Below, one piece after another: positions 1 to 6,368 of a stretch of 46,337 nt of DNA. The position numbers and the translations under genes were made by a program. Under the pieces are notes generated by a model. That model saw only the letters and a list, made by a program, of their open reading frames with translations. It searched no databases and had not been told where the DNA came from. How positions within the stretch are numbered: position 1 is the first letter of the stretch; every line of letters begins with the position of its first letter. Where the stretch lies: positions 1-46,337 of IMG/VR virus record IMGVR_UViG_3300045921_000943; one strand, written 5' to 3'. Origin of the DNA: a virus.

Positions 1-921
1 ATCTTGGAGCGTGGCAGCGTGCCGCCGCGGTATTATTTGACTCCGCGGGCCTGCGCGGGGATCCTGCGCCGCGCCGGGGAGGGGGTGACGGGCACGCTCC
101 AGGCATCGGGGAAGGCGGCCGGCTCGGCCACCCAGCAGGATGCGGAGTCGGGTCTCCTGGTTGCCGCCGTAGGCGGCAACCGCACCTCGGGGCCTCTGGA
201 CATCAGCACGGCGGTCAATGCCCATGGAGGGCCGGCGGGTCGGCTCGACTTCGAGAGCGAGACGTTTATCGCCCACGCCCTGCGGGCTGAGGGCTTCGAT
301 GCGAGCGAGGACGGGTCGGGCCGGGGCACACCCTTGGTGCCCGTAGTGGGCCACCTGAACGGCACGGATGTCCAGGACGGGCGCGATCTCGCCAACCCGG
401 TGACGGCCGGCCAAGCCAAGCAGGCGGACACGGTGGTGGCATTCTCAGGCCGTGAGCGGGGCGATGATGGCAGGGGCTACGACCGCCCGCCGCAAGTTTT
501 TCAGGAGGGCGTGGTGGGGGCGCTGGACACGGTCAAGACCCACATGGTGGCCTTCCATGGTTCTCAAGACCCCTGCATCAGCGGGGACATCACGCACCCG
601 GTGGGACGCAACCAAGGGCAGGAGACGTGCATTGCGGGCATGGGCGTCCGCCGCCTCACGCCCCGGGAGTGCGAGCGGCTCCAGGGTTTCCCGGACGATT
701 ACACCCGCGTCCCGAACTGGGATGGATGGCGGGACTGCGAGGCGGGCGAGGAGCTGGAGGGCAACCGCATCCACGGATGCCTCTACCGGCAGACCAAATC
801 CGGACGCTGGCGGGTGAATGACCCGGACGGCCCGCGCTACAAGGCCCTGGGGAACTCCATGGCGGTGCCGGTCATGCGCTTGATCGGTGCCCGCATTCAA
901 CAGGTGGAGTCCCTGCCATGA
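1..921 (+). CDS. DNA (cytosine-5-) methyltransferase, 5' truncated
   Basis: This is the C-terminal part of a C5-cytosine DNA methyltransferase, which transfers a methyl group from S-adenosylmethionine to cytosine. The reading frame is open from base 1, so the N-terminus with the SAM-binding and PCQ catalytic motifs lies outside the window. About 306 residues remain. The start resembles the phage-MTase segment PPRYYLTPRACAGILRRA. A long variable, Gly- and Asp-rich target-recognition stretch follows. Near the end are motif IX (LTPRECERLQGFPDDY) and motif X (KALGNSMAVPVM), both diagnostic. It overlaps the nuclease gene by ATGA at 918-921. In phages such enzymes usually protect DNA from host restriction; whether a partner nuclease exists upstream cannot be seen. 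Confidence 0.88.
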   Translation: MLERGSVPPRYYLTPRACAGILRRAGEGVTGTLQASGKAAGSATQQDAESGLLVAAVGGNRTSGPLDISTAVNAHGGPAGRLDFESETFIAHALRAEGFDASEDGSGRGTPLVPVVGHLNGTDVQDGRDLANPVTAGQAKQADTVVAFSGRERGDDGRGYDRPPQVFQEGVVGALDTVKTHMVAFHGSQDPCISGDITHPVGRNQGQETCIAGMGVRRLTPRECERLQGFPDDYTRVPNWDGWRDCEAGEELEGNRIHGCLYRQTKSGRWRVNDPDGPRYKALGNSMAVPVMRLIGARIQQVESLP

Positions 922-1328
922 ACCGCCCAGCCCTCCTGCCCGCCAGCCTACTGCGCTGCATGGCCCCCCAGGACCGCCGCGCGCTCGGGAAAGCCGGTCT
1001 CCTGCCCGAGGAAGCCGAGGCCGCGCATGCGGCCCGGTCGGAAAAGGAACTTCAGGACCAGATCCTCTCCATGCTGACCCGGCAGGGCATCCATGGCTTT
1101 CGCGCCCGGATGGACCGGAAAAGCACGATCCTGAAAGGCGCACCCGACATTTGGTTCAGCCTGGACGGCAAGGCCTGCGCGTTCGAGGCCAAGATGCCGG
1201 GCCAGAAGCCCCGGCCGGACCAAGTGGCCGTGATGGAACGGATGCGCCGGGACGGGTGGCGGGTCGCGGTGGTCCACACCTACGCCGAGGCGTGGGAAAT
1301 CTTCAACCAATGGAAAAACGAATCATGA
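918..1328 (+). CDS. VRR-NUC (PD-(D/E)xK) nuclease
   Basis: A 136-residue small nuclease. The PD-(D/E)xK core is visible: PD in KGAPDIWF (D77), then ExK in FEAKMPG (E90, K92). A downstream Q/R-containing helix fits the VRR-NUC fold (GQKPRPDQVAVMERMRRDGW followed by VAVVHTYAEAW). Stand-alone phage VRR-NUC proteins act on branched DNA such as Holliday junctions or flaps during replication and recombination. The start is set by the ATGA overlap with the methyltransferase, and the stop overlaps the next gene by ATGA, so the three are probably translated in a coupled way. The fold call is firm; the exact substrate is inferred. Confidence 0.85.
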   Translation: MNRPALLPASLLRCMAPQDRRALGKAGLLPEEAEAAHAARSEKELQDQILSMLTRQGIHGFRARMDRKSTILKGAPDIWFSLDGKACAFEAKMPGQKPRPDQVAVMERMRRDGWRVAVVHTYAEAWEIFNQWKNES

Positions 1329-2275
1329 ACTGGATCAAATACACCAAGCGTCTTCATCAAAAACTGGAAATCCTCCACATGGCGGCCACCCTCAACATGC
1401 CGCCCGAGCAGGTCATCGGGCACTTCATGCGGTTCGCGGACTGGGTGGATGACAATGCGACCGTTACGGAAAGCGTTACAGATGTAACGCTCCCAGCGTT
1501 ACATGATCGCGTGCTGGACAGCATCGCGGGCGTTACGGGCTTTGCGGAGGCCATGCGGTCCTGCGGATGGCTGCGCGGGGACGGCCGAGAGATGGTTTTG
1601 CAGAATTGGGGGCGACACAACGGCCAAACCGCTAAGCAGCGGGCACTTACGAGCAATCGGGTCCAGCGTCACCGGGTGGCGTGTAACGCTCCAAGCGTTA
1701 CAGATGTAACGCAATCTGTAACGCCCGCACCGTTACCAGAGAAGAGAAGAGAAGAGAAGAATACAGAGGGGGAGCCCCCGCACGCGATCCCGATTGAGGA
1801 AACGGGGCAGCAACCGGTCCCGACCGGGACCCTGGCCACGAACGCCCCGCCTTTCGGGCCCTGCTACGCCACCCTCCGGATTTCCTCGCCCGACATCCCG
1901 GAAGATTTTGCCCACATGGTCTATGCGGATTGGATCGGGAAGGGCTGCCAGCCACGGTTCCCGGACTACTGCCGGAAACGCTGGACCAAGACCGAGGGCC
2001 ACGAGTGGCGGGCCGGGATGCACTCCGAGCAGGTCCGGGCCAAGGAACTGGCCCGAGTGACCGGGAAGGGCCCTCAGAAGCCGCAGGAGACGCAGGCGGA
2101 CCTGAGCCGCTTCACCTTGCGGGAACTGAACGCCGCCGCCGCCAAGGGCACGCTGGACGCCAAGGAGGCGGCCCTGAAGGTGCCGTTCCATTGGGGCCTC
2201 ATCCCCGAGGCCGAGCGTCCCGCGCTGGCCCGTGAACTGAAACACCTGAGCCCGATGATCCTGGAGGCTGCATGA
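1325..2275 (+). CDS. replication initiation / replisome organiser-like protein
   Basis: A 316-residue protein. The start at 1325 is chosen by the ATGA overlap with the nuclease gene; the frame stays open further upstream but that part only shadows the previous gene. The N-terminal ~90 residues (MNWIKYTKRLHQKLEILHMA, then GFAEAMRSCGWL and a HNGQTAKQRAL segment) match the N-terminal winged-helix module of phage replication-initiation or replisome-organiser proteins. A low-complexity linker rich in VTDVT and KRREEK follows, then a C-terminal domain of unknown type. The linker is encoded by an iteron-like DNA cluster (separate entry), as in the lambda O gene. It sits two genes upstream of the DnaB-type helicase, which it may load. 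Family call from sequence pattern; origin function is inferred. Confidence 0.7.
   Translation: MNWIKYTKRLHQKLEILHMAATLNMPPEQVIGHFMRFADWVDDNATVTESVTDVTLPALHDRVLDSIAGVTGFAEAMRSCGWLRGDGREMVLQNWGRHNGQTAKQRALTSNRVQRHRVACNAPSVTDVTQSVTPAPLPEKRREEKNTEGEPPHAIPIEETGQQPVPTGTLATNAPPFGPCYATLRISSPDIPEDFAHMVYADWIGKGCQPRFPDYCRKRWTKTEGHEWRAGMHSEQVRAKELARVTGKGPQKPQETQADLSRFTLRELNAAAAKGTLDAKEAALKVPFHWGLIPEAERPALARELKHLSPMILEAA
1463..1737. repeat. iteron-like cluster, candidate replication origin
   Basis: Inside the replication-like gene a 9-bp site AGCGTTACA recurs in alternating orientation. Cluster 1 has copies at 1472-1480 (+), 1483-1491 (-) and 1495-1503 (+). Cluster 2 has 1682-1690 (-), 1694-1702 (+), 1705-1713 (-, last base changed) and 1717-1725 (-, last base changed). 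Weaker GTTAC sites lie at 1463, 1532 and 1732. The 19-mer AGCGTTACAGATGTAACGC occurs exactly twice (1472-1490, 1694-1712) and is palindromic around GA. A purine-rich tract (about 1737-1769) follows, resembling the order iterons then purine-rich or easily melted DNA seen in lambda-type origins. The repeats are seen directly; origin function is inferred. Confidence 0.6.
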
Positions 2276-2550
2276 GTGATTCGCAACCCTCTGCCGCTTC
2301 TGGATTAAAACTCCAAGGACGTGCTTGGAAGGCGGTTGTCAACGGCCAGCGATCCCTCAACGCGACCCGGCAGAGCATCACTCTGACCGGCACGATCAGG
2401 CATGCGGAAGAGTGGAGCACGATTTTTGACGTGATGCACGACCTTGCCGAACACATCGAGCAGCACACCAAGGACATGGAAATCAAGGACAGCTTTCAGA
2501 TCACCCTTTATCCGCCACCCCAGGCGCAAGAGGAAGCGAGGCACTCATGA
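2272..2550 (+). CDS. conserved-looking small protein, unknown function
   Basis: A 92-residue protein that I do not recognise. The middle (IRHAEEWSTIFDVMHDLAEHIEQHTK) is predicted helical and acidic, with histidines, and the C-terminus is flexible. There is no signal peptide or membrane segment. It starts in an ATGA overlap with the replication-like gene and ends in an ATGA overlap with the helicase gene. This tight placement between an initiator-like gene and DnaB suggests a replication accessory role, for example a loader or adaptor, but no motif supports that. Confidence 0.65.
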   Translation: MSDSQPSAASGLKLQGRAWKAVVNGQRSLNATRQSITLTGTIRHAEEWSTIFDVMHDLAEHIEQHTKDMEIKDSFQITLYPPPQAQEEARHS

Positions 2551-3932
2551 ACCGCACAAAAAACTTCCCAACCCAGAAGGTCTCGGTCCAGTTGGAGGGA
2601 CTCCAGCCCATCAGCAGCCCGGATGCTGAGCGGGCCGTGCTGGGCGCCATGCTGTCCGGGCAGCCGGACCCGGTGGATCAGGCCCTGGCGGCCCTGAGCC
2701 CGGAAGACTTCTTTGTCCCGGCCCATGGGGTGATTTTTTCCGCCATCCGGGACATGCGGGAAAAGAGCCAAGCCATCAGCGAGATGACGGTCTTGGCCTA
2801 CCTGGAGGACCGCAAGCTGGCCGATTCCGTGGGGGGTGTGACGGTCCTGCTCGAGTTGGGGGCCGGGGTGTTGGCGGTCTTGACCGCGACCGAGCACATC
2901 CAGCGCGTGAAGCAGAAGGCCCAGCTCCGGCGGCTGGTCACGGCCTGCGCCCAGACGGTCCATGACGCGATGGAGCGCCAGCACGAGCCGGAATCCGTCC
3001 TGGATGGAGCCGAGAAGCGCATCTATGCCGTGACGGAGGCGGCCTCGGTCGCGCGCGGAGACTTCCGACCCCTGCGGGACTATGTGGTGCCTCTGGTGGA
3101 CCAGATCATGGCAGCCAGCCGGCGCGGGACCGCCTACAGCGGCATCCCGACGGGCTATGACGATCTGGATGTCTGCATGGATGGCCTGCACGCCGGCGAG
3201 ATGGTGGTGCTGGCCATGCGGCCCGGGGTGGGGAAAACCGCCCTGATGCTCTCGATGGCCCGCAAGATGGCGGCACGCCGATTCAACGATGATGGGACGA
3301 CCGCCACGCCCGGCTATCGGGTCGGGATTGTCTCGCTGGAAATGCCCGTCACGCAACTGCTGCTGCGCTGGTCCGCCATGGAGACCCGCATCTCGATGCA
3401 GGACATCCGGTCTGGACGCATGAGCGAGCACGGCCTGGGGCTCCTGGATCACGCGATGACCCGCATGAGCGATTGGCCGGTGTGGGTGGACGAGACCTCG
3501 GGCCAGACCATCCGGGAGGTCAAGAGCAAGGCCCGGAAGTTGAAGCGGCAGCACGACATTGAGGTCCTGATGATCGACTACCTCCAGCTGATGGAGGGGG
3601 ACGGGGAAGACCGGGAGCGGCACGCCCAGGTGGCGGCCATGTCCCGCGGGGTGAAGGCACTGGCCAAGGAACTCAAGATTCCGGTCATCGTGCTGGCGCA
3701 ACTCAACCGCAAGGCGGAAGAAGCCAAAGACCCGCGCCCAATGCTGCACCACCTGCGGGAGTCCGGCTCCATCGAGCAGGACGCAGACGCGGTGATCCTG
3801 GGGTGGCGGGACGACCAGGACGTGCGGCACCTACATCTGGCGAAGCAGCGCAACGGCCCCCTGGCCGAGTTCATCGCGGACTGGCACGGGACCTCGACCG
3901 AGATCACGGGCATCCGGAGGGTGGAGCAATGA
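2547..3932 (+). CDS. dnaB: replicative DNA helicase, DnaB family
   Basis: A 461-residue hexameric replicative helicase that unwinds DNA ahead of the replication fork with NTP hydrolysis. The N-terminal primase-interacting domain begins with the typical SPDAERAVLGAML and EDFFVPAHGVIFSAI. The RecA-like domain has Walker A MRPGVGKTA (residues 224-232), Walker B VLMIDYLQLMEG (D344 region), and the LAQLNRKAE and HLRESGSIEQDADAVI motifs. The family signature near the C-terminus is LAKQRNGPLAEF. Length is normal for DnaB. The Walker A has PGVGK where bacterial enzymes usually have PSMGK. Start and stop are both ATGA overlaps with neighbours, so it belongs to the replication operon. Confidence 0.95.
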   Translation: MNRTKNFPTQKVSVQLEGLQPISSPDAERAVLGAMLSGQPDPVDQALAALSPEDFFVPAHGVIFSAIRDMREKSQAISEMTVLAYLEDRKLADSVGGVTVLLELGAGVLAVLTATEHIQRVKQKAQLRRLVTACAQTVHDAMERQHEPESVLDGAEKRIYAVTEAASVARGDFRPLRDYVVPLVDQIMAASRRGTAYSGIPTGYDDLDVCMDGLHAGEMVVLAMRPGVGKTALMLSMARKMAARRFNDDGTTATPGYRVGIVSLEMPVTQLLLRWSAMETRISMQDIRSGRMSEHGLGLLDHAMTRMSDWPVWVDETSGQTIREVKSKARKLKRQHDIEVLMIDYLQLMEGDGEDRERHAQVAAMSRGVKALAKELKIPVIVLAQLNRKAEEAKDPRPMLHHLRESGSIEQDADAVILGWRDDQDVRHLHLAKQRNGPLAEFIADWHGTSTEITGIRRVEQ

Positions 3933-4264
3933 TCGCACTCCTCCTCTGCGCCCACGCGATGGGCGATTTCCTGCTCCAGAACGACTGGATGCAGGCCAAG
4001 TCCCGGGACTCGTGGGTCTGCACCGTCCATGTCGCGGCTTACTCGCTACCGTTCCTGGCTTTGGTGGCCTGGGCGGGACTGCCGTGGTGGGCCCTCGGGG
4101 CCATCCTGATTCAGCACTGGTTGCAGGACCGCTTCGCACTGCACCTCAAATGGATGCGCCTCTACCGCCAGACCCCGCCCGAGAAGTGGCCCGTGGGACC
4201 GCTGTGCGTGGACCAGGCATGGCACATCGCGTTCCTGGGGCTAATTGGAGGGATTGCGGGATGA
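3929..4264 (+). CDS. DUF3307-like membrane protein
   Basis: A 111-residue hydrophobic protein. The start at 3929 is fixed by ATGA overlap with dnaB. The N-terminus reads MIALLLCAHAMGDFLLQNDWM, matching the H-x3-GDFLLQ signature of DUF3307 proteins, followed by two or three membrane segments (about residues 1-15, 32-60 and 95-110) with conserved H and W residues. Members occur in bacteria and phages and have no established function. Its place behind the helicase is positional only. Family call moderate to good, role unknown. Confidence 0.7.
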   Translation: MIALLLCAHAMGDFLLQNDWMQAKSRDSWVCTVHVAAYSLPFLALVAWAGLPWWALGAILIQHWLQDRFALHLKWMRLYRQTPPEKWPVGPLCVDQAWHIAFLGLIGGIAG

Positions 4265-4578
4265 GCAGCACGACCCAACCGCCCCAGCAGATTTCCGTTG
4301 AGCCGTATCTGGCACTGTTCCCCGAGGTGCATTGGGACCGATGGACAGGGGACCTTGACTCCAGTGTGAGCATCTATGGCTGGCTCCCGCGCCCTGATGG
4401 CCGGGCGGACTTCGTGCTGGTGCTGATTGATCAGGAAGGCCCCTTCCGTTACCACACGTCCTCGGCTGCCATGTCGGAAGAGATTGGCCGCCGCCTGGGA
4501 TTTTCTCCCGGCCAGCACAACCAGTGCAAAAGGGTGGCCGACACATGGCCAAGCGTGAAGGAAAGGCAGAAGCGATGA
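4261..4578 (+). CDS. unknown protein
   Basis: A 105-residue soluble protein without recognisable motifs. It carries a beta-rich middle (SVSIYGWLPRPDGRADFVLV) and a positively charged C-terminus (CKRVADTWPSVKERQKR). It starts in an ATGA overlap with the DUF3307-like gene and ends in an ATGA overlap with the SWIM gene, which argues that it is truly translated. No function can be assigned. Confidence 0.6.
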   Translation: MSSTTQPPQQISVEPYLALFPEVHWDRWTGDLDSSVSIYGWLPRPDGRADFVLVLIDQEGPFRYHTSSAAMSEEIGRRLGFSPGQHNQCKRVADTWPSVKERQKR

Positions 4579-4832
4579 GCCGCCGCACCTACCCGGATGA
4601 AGCCTACCGCGTGGAGCCCCACGACCGCGGGACGTTCCTGGTCCATCACCCGGAAGGCCACACCTACCTCGTGGACCTGGAGGAATGGACCTGCACGTGC
4701 GACGCGTTCTTCATGCGGGGCAGCCCGTGCCGTCACCGCAGGATCGTGGCCGAGCGGGTCAATCCATCACCCACTAGATTACCGTCATTAGCGCAGCCTT
4801 TTCTTGGGCACGACGCTGAACCTCGCGGTTGA
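4575..4832 (+). CDS. SWIM zinc-finger protein
   Basis: An 85-residue protein with a SWIM-type zinc-binding motif CxC-x9-CxH: C40, C42, C52 and H54 in TCTCDAFFMRGSPCRHRR. SWIM domains mediate nucleic-acid or protein binding. Upstream in-frame ATGs exist at 4524 and 4545, but 4575 gives the ATGA overlap seen at every other junction of this operon. The last 59 bases overlap the 3' end of a minus-strand gene. The C-terminal tail after residue ~60 is probably unstructured. Likely a small DNA-binding helper of the replication module; this role is inferred. Confidence 0.72.
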   Translation: MSRRTYPDEAYRVEPHDRGTFLVHHPEGHTYLVDLEEWTCTCDAFFMRGSPCRHRRIVAERVNPSPTRLPSLAQPFLGHDAEPRG

Positions 4833-5007
4833 GTGTCTCCCGCACCCACACCGATAGCTTGCGCCCGCCAGCGGTCCGGACATAGGAGTCCTTTTCCGCC
4901 GCCGAGACCCGGAACCAAAGGTCGGAGGTCTTGGGGCCGTGTTGAGGTTCCGCCACGGGGCGGCCGGGTTTGCGCGCTTCAAGGCGGGGCTTGCTTTTTG
5001 GGTTCAT
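4774..5007 (-). CDS. ribbon-helix-helix-like or mobilisation-type small DNA-binding protein
   Basis: A 77-residue basic protein, last of a three-gene minus-strand unit. Residues ~30-65 (LWFRVSAAEKDSYVRTAGGRKLSVWVRETLN) match the pattern of a beta strand followed by two helices found in ribbon-helix-helix repressors and plasmid mobilisation (MobC-like) proteins. It probably binds DNA as a dimer. Its ATG overlaps the stop of the upstream gene (TAATG at 5005-5009). Its 3' end overlaps convergently with the SWIM gene by 59 bp. It may be the regulator of this small operon. Fold assignment is from pattern only. Confidence 0.6.
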   Translation of the reverse strand: MNPKSKPRLEARKPGRPVAEPQHGPKTSDLWFRVSAAEKDSYVRTAGGRKLSVWVRETLNREVQRRAQEKAALMTVI

Positions 5008-5204
5008 TAGTATTCAGGGTAAATGCCCTGCCGATCCAGCCACCTTACGAGCCAGTGGCGCGGGAATCTCCCGTGCTGGAGGACAGGGGAGGACCAAACA
5101 AAGCCATACCAGTCTCCGAACGGCCCCCACGAAAGCACGAGGCGCACCTCAGCGGTGGCGCAGTCCGGTGATTGCATGTGCAGGTAGAGCTTAGGCAAGC
5201 ACAT
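5007..5204 (-). CDS. unknown small Trp-rich protein
   Basis: A 65-residue protein starting at 5204 (MCLPKLYLHMQ) with a Shine-Dalgarno-like GGAGGG six bases upstream. It is rich in Trp, Phe and Tyr (SWGPFGDWYGFVWSS, RHWLVRWLDRQGIYPEY). The frame is open much further upstream, but that part shadows the gene at 5191-5583. It overlaps that gene by 14 bp and is joined to the next gene by TAATG. I do not recognise the family. The closing WLVRWLDRQGIYPEY looks like a small helix. Confidence 0.5.
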   Translation of the reverse strand: MCLPKLYLHMQSPDCATAEVRLVLSWGPFGDWYGFVWSSPVLQHGRFPRHWLVRWLDRQGIYPEY

Positions 5205-5583
5205 GGGGCCCTCCAAAGTGGACGTGGTTGGCCGGGGAGGGCTCGAAAACATCCAAGCCCCGAGAATACCGCCCCCAGAAAAAGGTCCAGTTCTCATCCG
5301 TGCAGGGCCAGACAATGCGCGCCTTGTCGGGGTGGCCGATGTTGACCGCCCCGGGAGGCAGCTCGGATTGTGCCACCAACCGAGGGGAGCCATGCAAACC
5401 CGCCATCGCCCACGCCTCCTTGTAGGCGGGATTGCAGATGCCCACAGAATAGGCGAGCGAGCGCAGGCAATGCACGATGCGCTTAGGCGACCCTTTAGGC
5501 AGGGATGCGGCCAGTTTGAGGTGAGTTTTTGCCGAAGCGCAATCCCCGGCATTATGTTTCGCAAGGCTGTAAATGGGGTCCAT
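5191..5583 (-). CDS. unknown protein
   Basis: A 130-residue protein, first gene of the minus-strand unit ending at 4774. The N-terminal half is helical (YSLAKHNAGDCASAKTHLKLAASL). The C-terminal half is aromatic and beta-like (ENWTFFWGRYSRGLDVFEPS). AAGGA lies just upstream of the ATG, and TATAAT lies on the minus strand at 5618-5613, about 30 bp upstream. No known motif. Its codon composition is slightly less GC-rich than the replication block, which fits an accessory insertion between replication and packaging genes. Confidence 0.55.
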   Translation of the reverse strand: MDPIYSLAKHNAGDCASAKTHLKLAASLPKGSPKRIVHCLRSLAYSVGICNPAYKEAWAMAGLHGSPRLVAQSELPPGAVNIGHPDKARIVWPCTDENWTFFWGRYSRGLDVFEPSPANHVHFGGPHVLA

Positions 5584-5641
5584 GGTTCCTTATGGTTGGA
5601 GGTTACAACAGAATTATACGGCGCCCTCCAATTTTGTCCCC
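5584..5641 (-). promoter_or_regulatory. minus-strand promoter with consensus -10
   Basis: On the minus strand TATAAT lies at 5618-5613. A poor -35 (GGGACA-like) sits 16-17 bp upstream. Transcription would start near 5606 and give a ~23-nt leader containing AAGGA before the ATG at 5583. It differs from the phage-type promoters elsewhere by its perfect -10. Confidence 0.45.
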
Positions 5642-5761
5642 ACATATTTACAAAAATCTTTGGGCCCCTCTGAAGCGGGTGGATTCCAATGGGTTATGGG
5701 GCAGGCGCATGACTCCATCACGCCACTCCAGAGTCCGCGCGTGGTGGTGACTCCCGGATCC

Positions 5762-5829
5762 AATAGGCGCCCTCCCCGACACCCTGTCAAGGCTATTCTG
5801 TTGACAAAACCCCCAACCATCTACAAATA
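5762..5829. promoter_or_regulatory. back-to-back divergent promoters
   Basis: Two perfect TTGACA boxes lie back to back: minus strand at 5790-5785 and plus strand at 5801-5806, ten bases apart. The plus one has the phage-type extension TTGACAAAACC and a TACAAA/CAAATA-like -10 at 5822-5829. The terS ATG at 5838 is 37 nt from the -35, implying a leader of only a few bases. The minus one has CCTATT at 5767-5762 and would read toward the 5583-4774 genes. Boxes are seen directly; activity is inferred. Confidence 0.6.
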
Positions 5830-5837
5830 AAGAAGAT

Positions 5838-6368
5838 ATGAAGGCAGGTGAACAACCGCCCCAATCCGCAAAAAGGAAGGTGCCCCGAACGGTCCTCACG
5901 CAGAAAAAACGCGCCAATGCCGAGGGATGGCGTCCGGCCTTCCTGGAAGCATTCAAGGAGTGCCCGAACGTGACCCTGGCGTGCGAGAAGGCGGGCGTGA
6001 GCCGGACCACGTTCTACGACAACCTGCGGGCCGATGAGGAGTTCAAGGCCGAGTTTGACGCGATGGCAGAGAGTGCGGCCGACGAGCTGGAGCAGGAAGC
6101 CCGGAGGCGGGCCCTGAAGGGCTGGGACGAGCCGGTATTTGGCCGGGTGGACCGGGACCAAGACGGCCAGATCGGGACCATGCGGCGATTCAGCGACACG
6201 CTCCTGATCTTCCTGCTCAAGGGGCGGCGCCGGGCGGTCTTTGGGAACCAACCCGAGACCCAAGTGAACATCCAGAACAACGTGCAGGTCAACAACACCT
6301 ACGAAACGAGGGACCAATGGCGGGACCGACTGGCCAAGCGCCTGAACCACGATCCATCGACGACCTGA
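5838..6368 (+). CDS. terS: terminase small subunit
   Basis: A 176-residue DNA-recognition subunit of the packaging motor. The N-terminal helix-turn-helix is clear (FLEAFKECPNVTLACEKAGVSRTTFYDNLRADEEF, residues ~33-70). The typical oligomerisation segment follows (ADELEQEARRRALKGWDEPVF and RFSDTLLIFLLKGRRRAVFG). This arrangement is characteristic of HTH-type small terminases, which bind the pac or cos region. It starts 37 nt after the TTGACA box with little or no leader, and its 3' end overlaps terL by 52 bp. Confidence 0.88.
   Translation: MKAGEQPPQSAKRKVPRTVLTQKKRANAEGWRPAFLEAFKECPNVTLACEKAGVSRTTFYDNLRADEEFKAEFDAMAESAADELEQEARRRALKGWDEPVFGRVDRDQDGQIGTMRRFSDTLLIFLLKGRRRAVFGNQPETQVNIQNNVQVNNTYETRDQWRDRLAKRLNHDPSTT

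Noticed and set aside
2508-3830. 440-codon minus-strand ORF opposite dnaB
   Set aside because: His/Gly/Arg-rich composition typical of an antisense shadow of a GC-rich gene; dnaB is certain.
5007-5645. Full 212-codon frame on the minus strand
   Set aside because: Its first part overlaps the better frame 5191-5583. The internal ATG at 5204 with GGAGGG gives a shorter, better supported gene.
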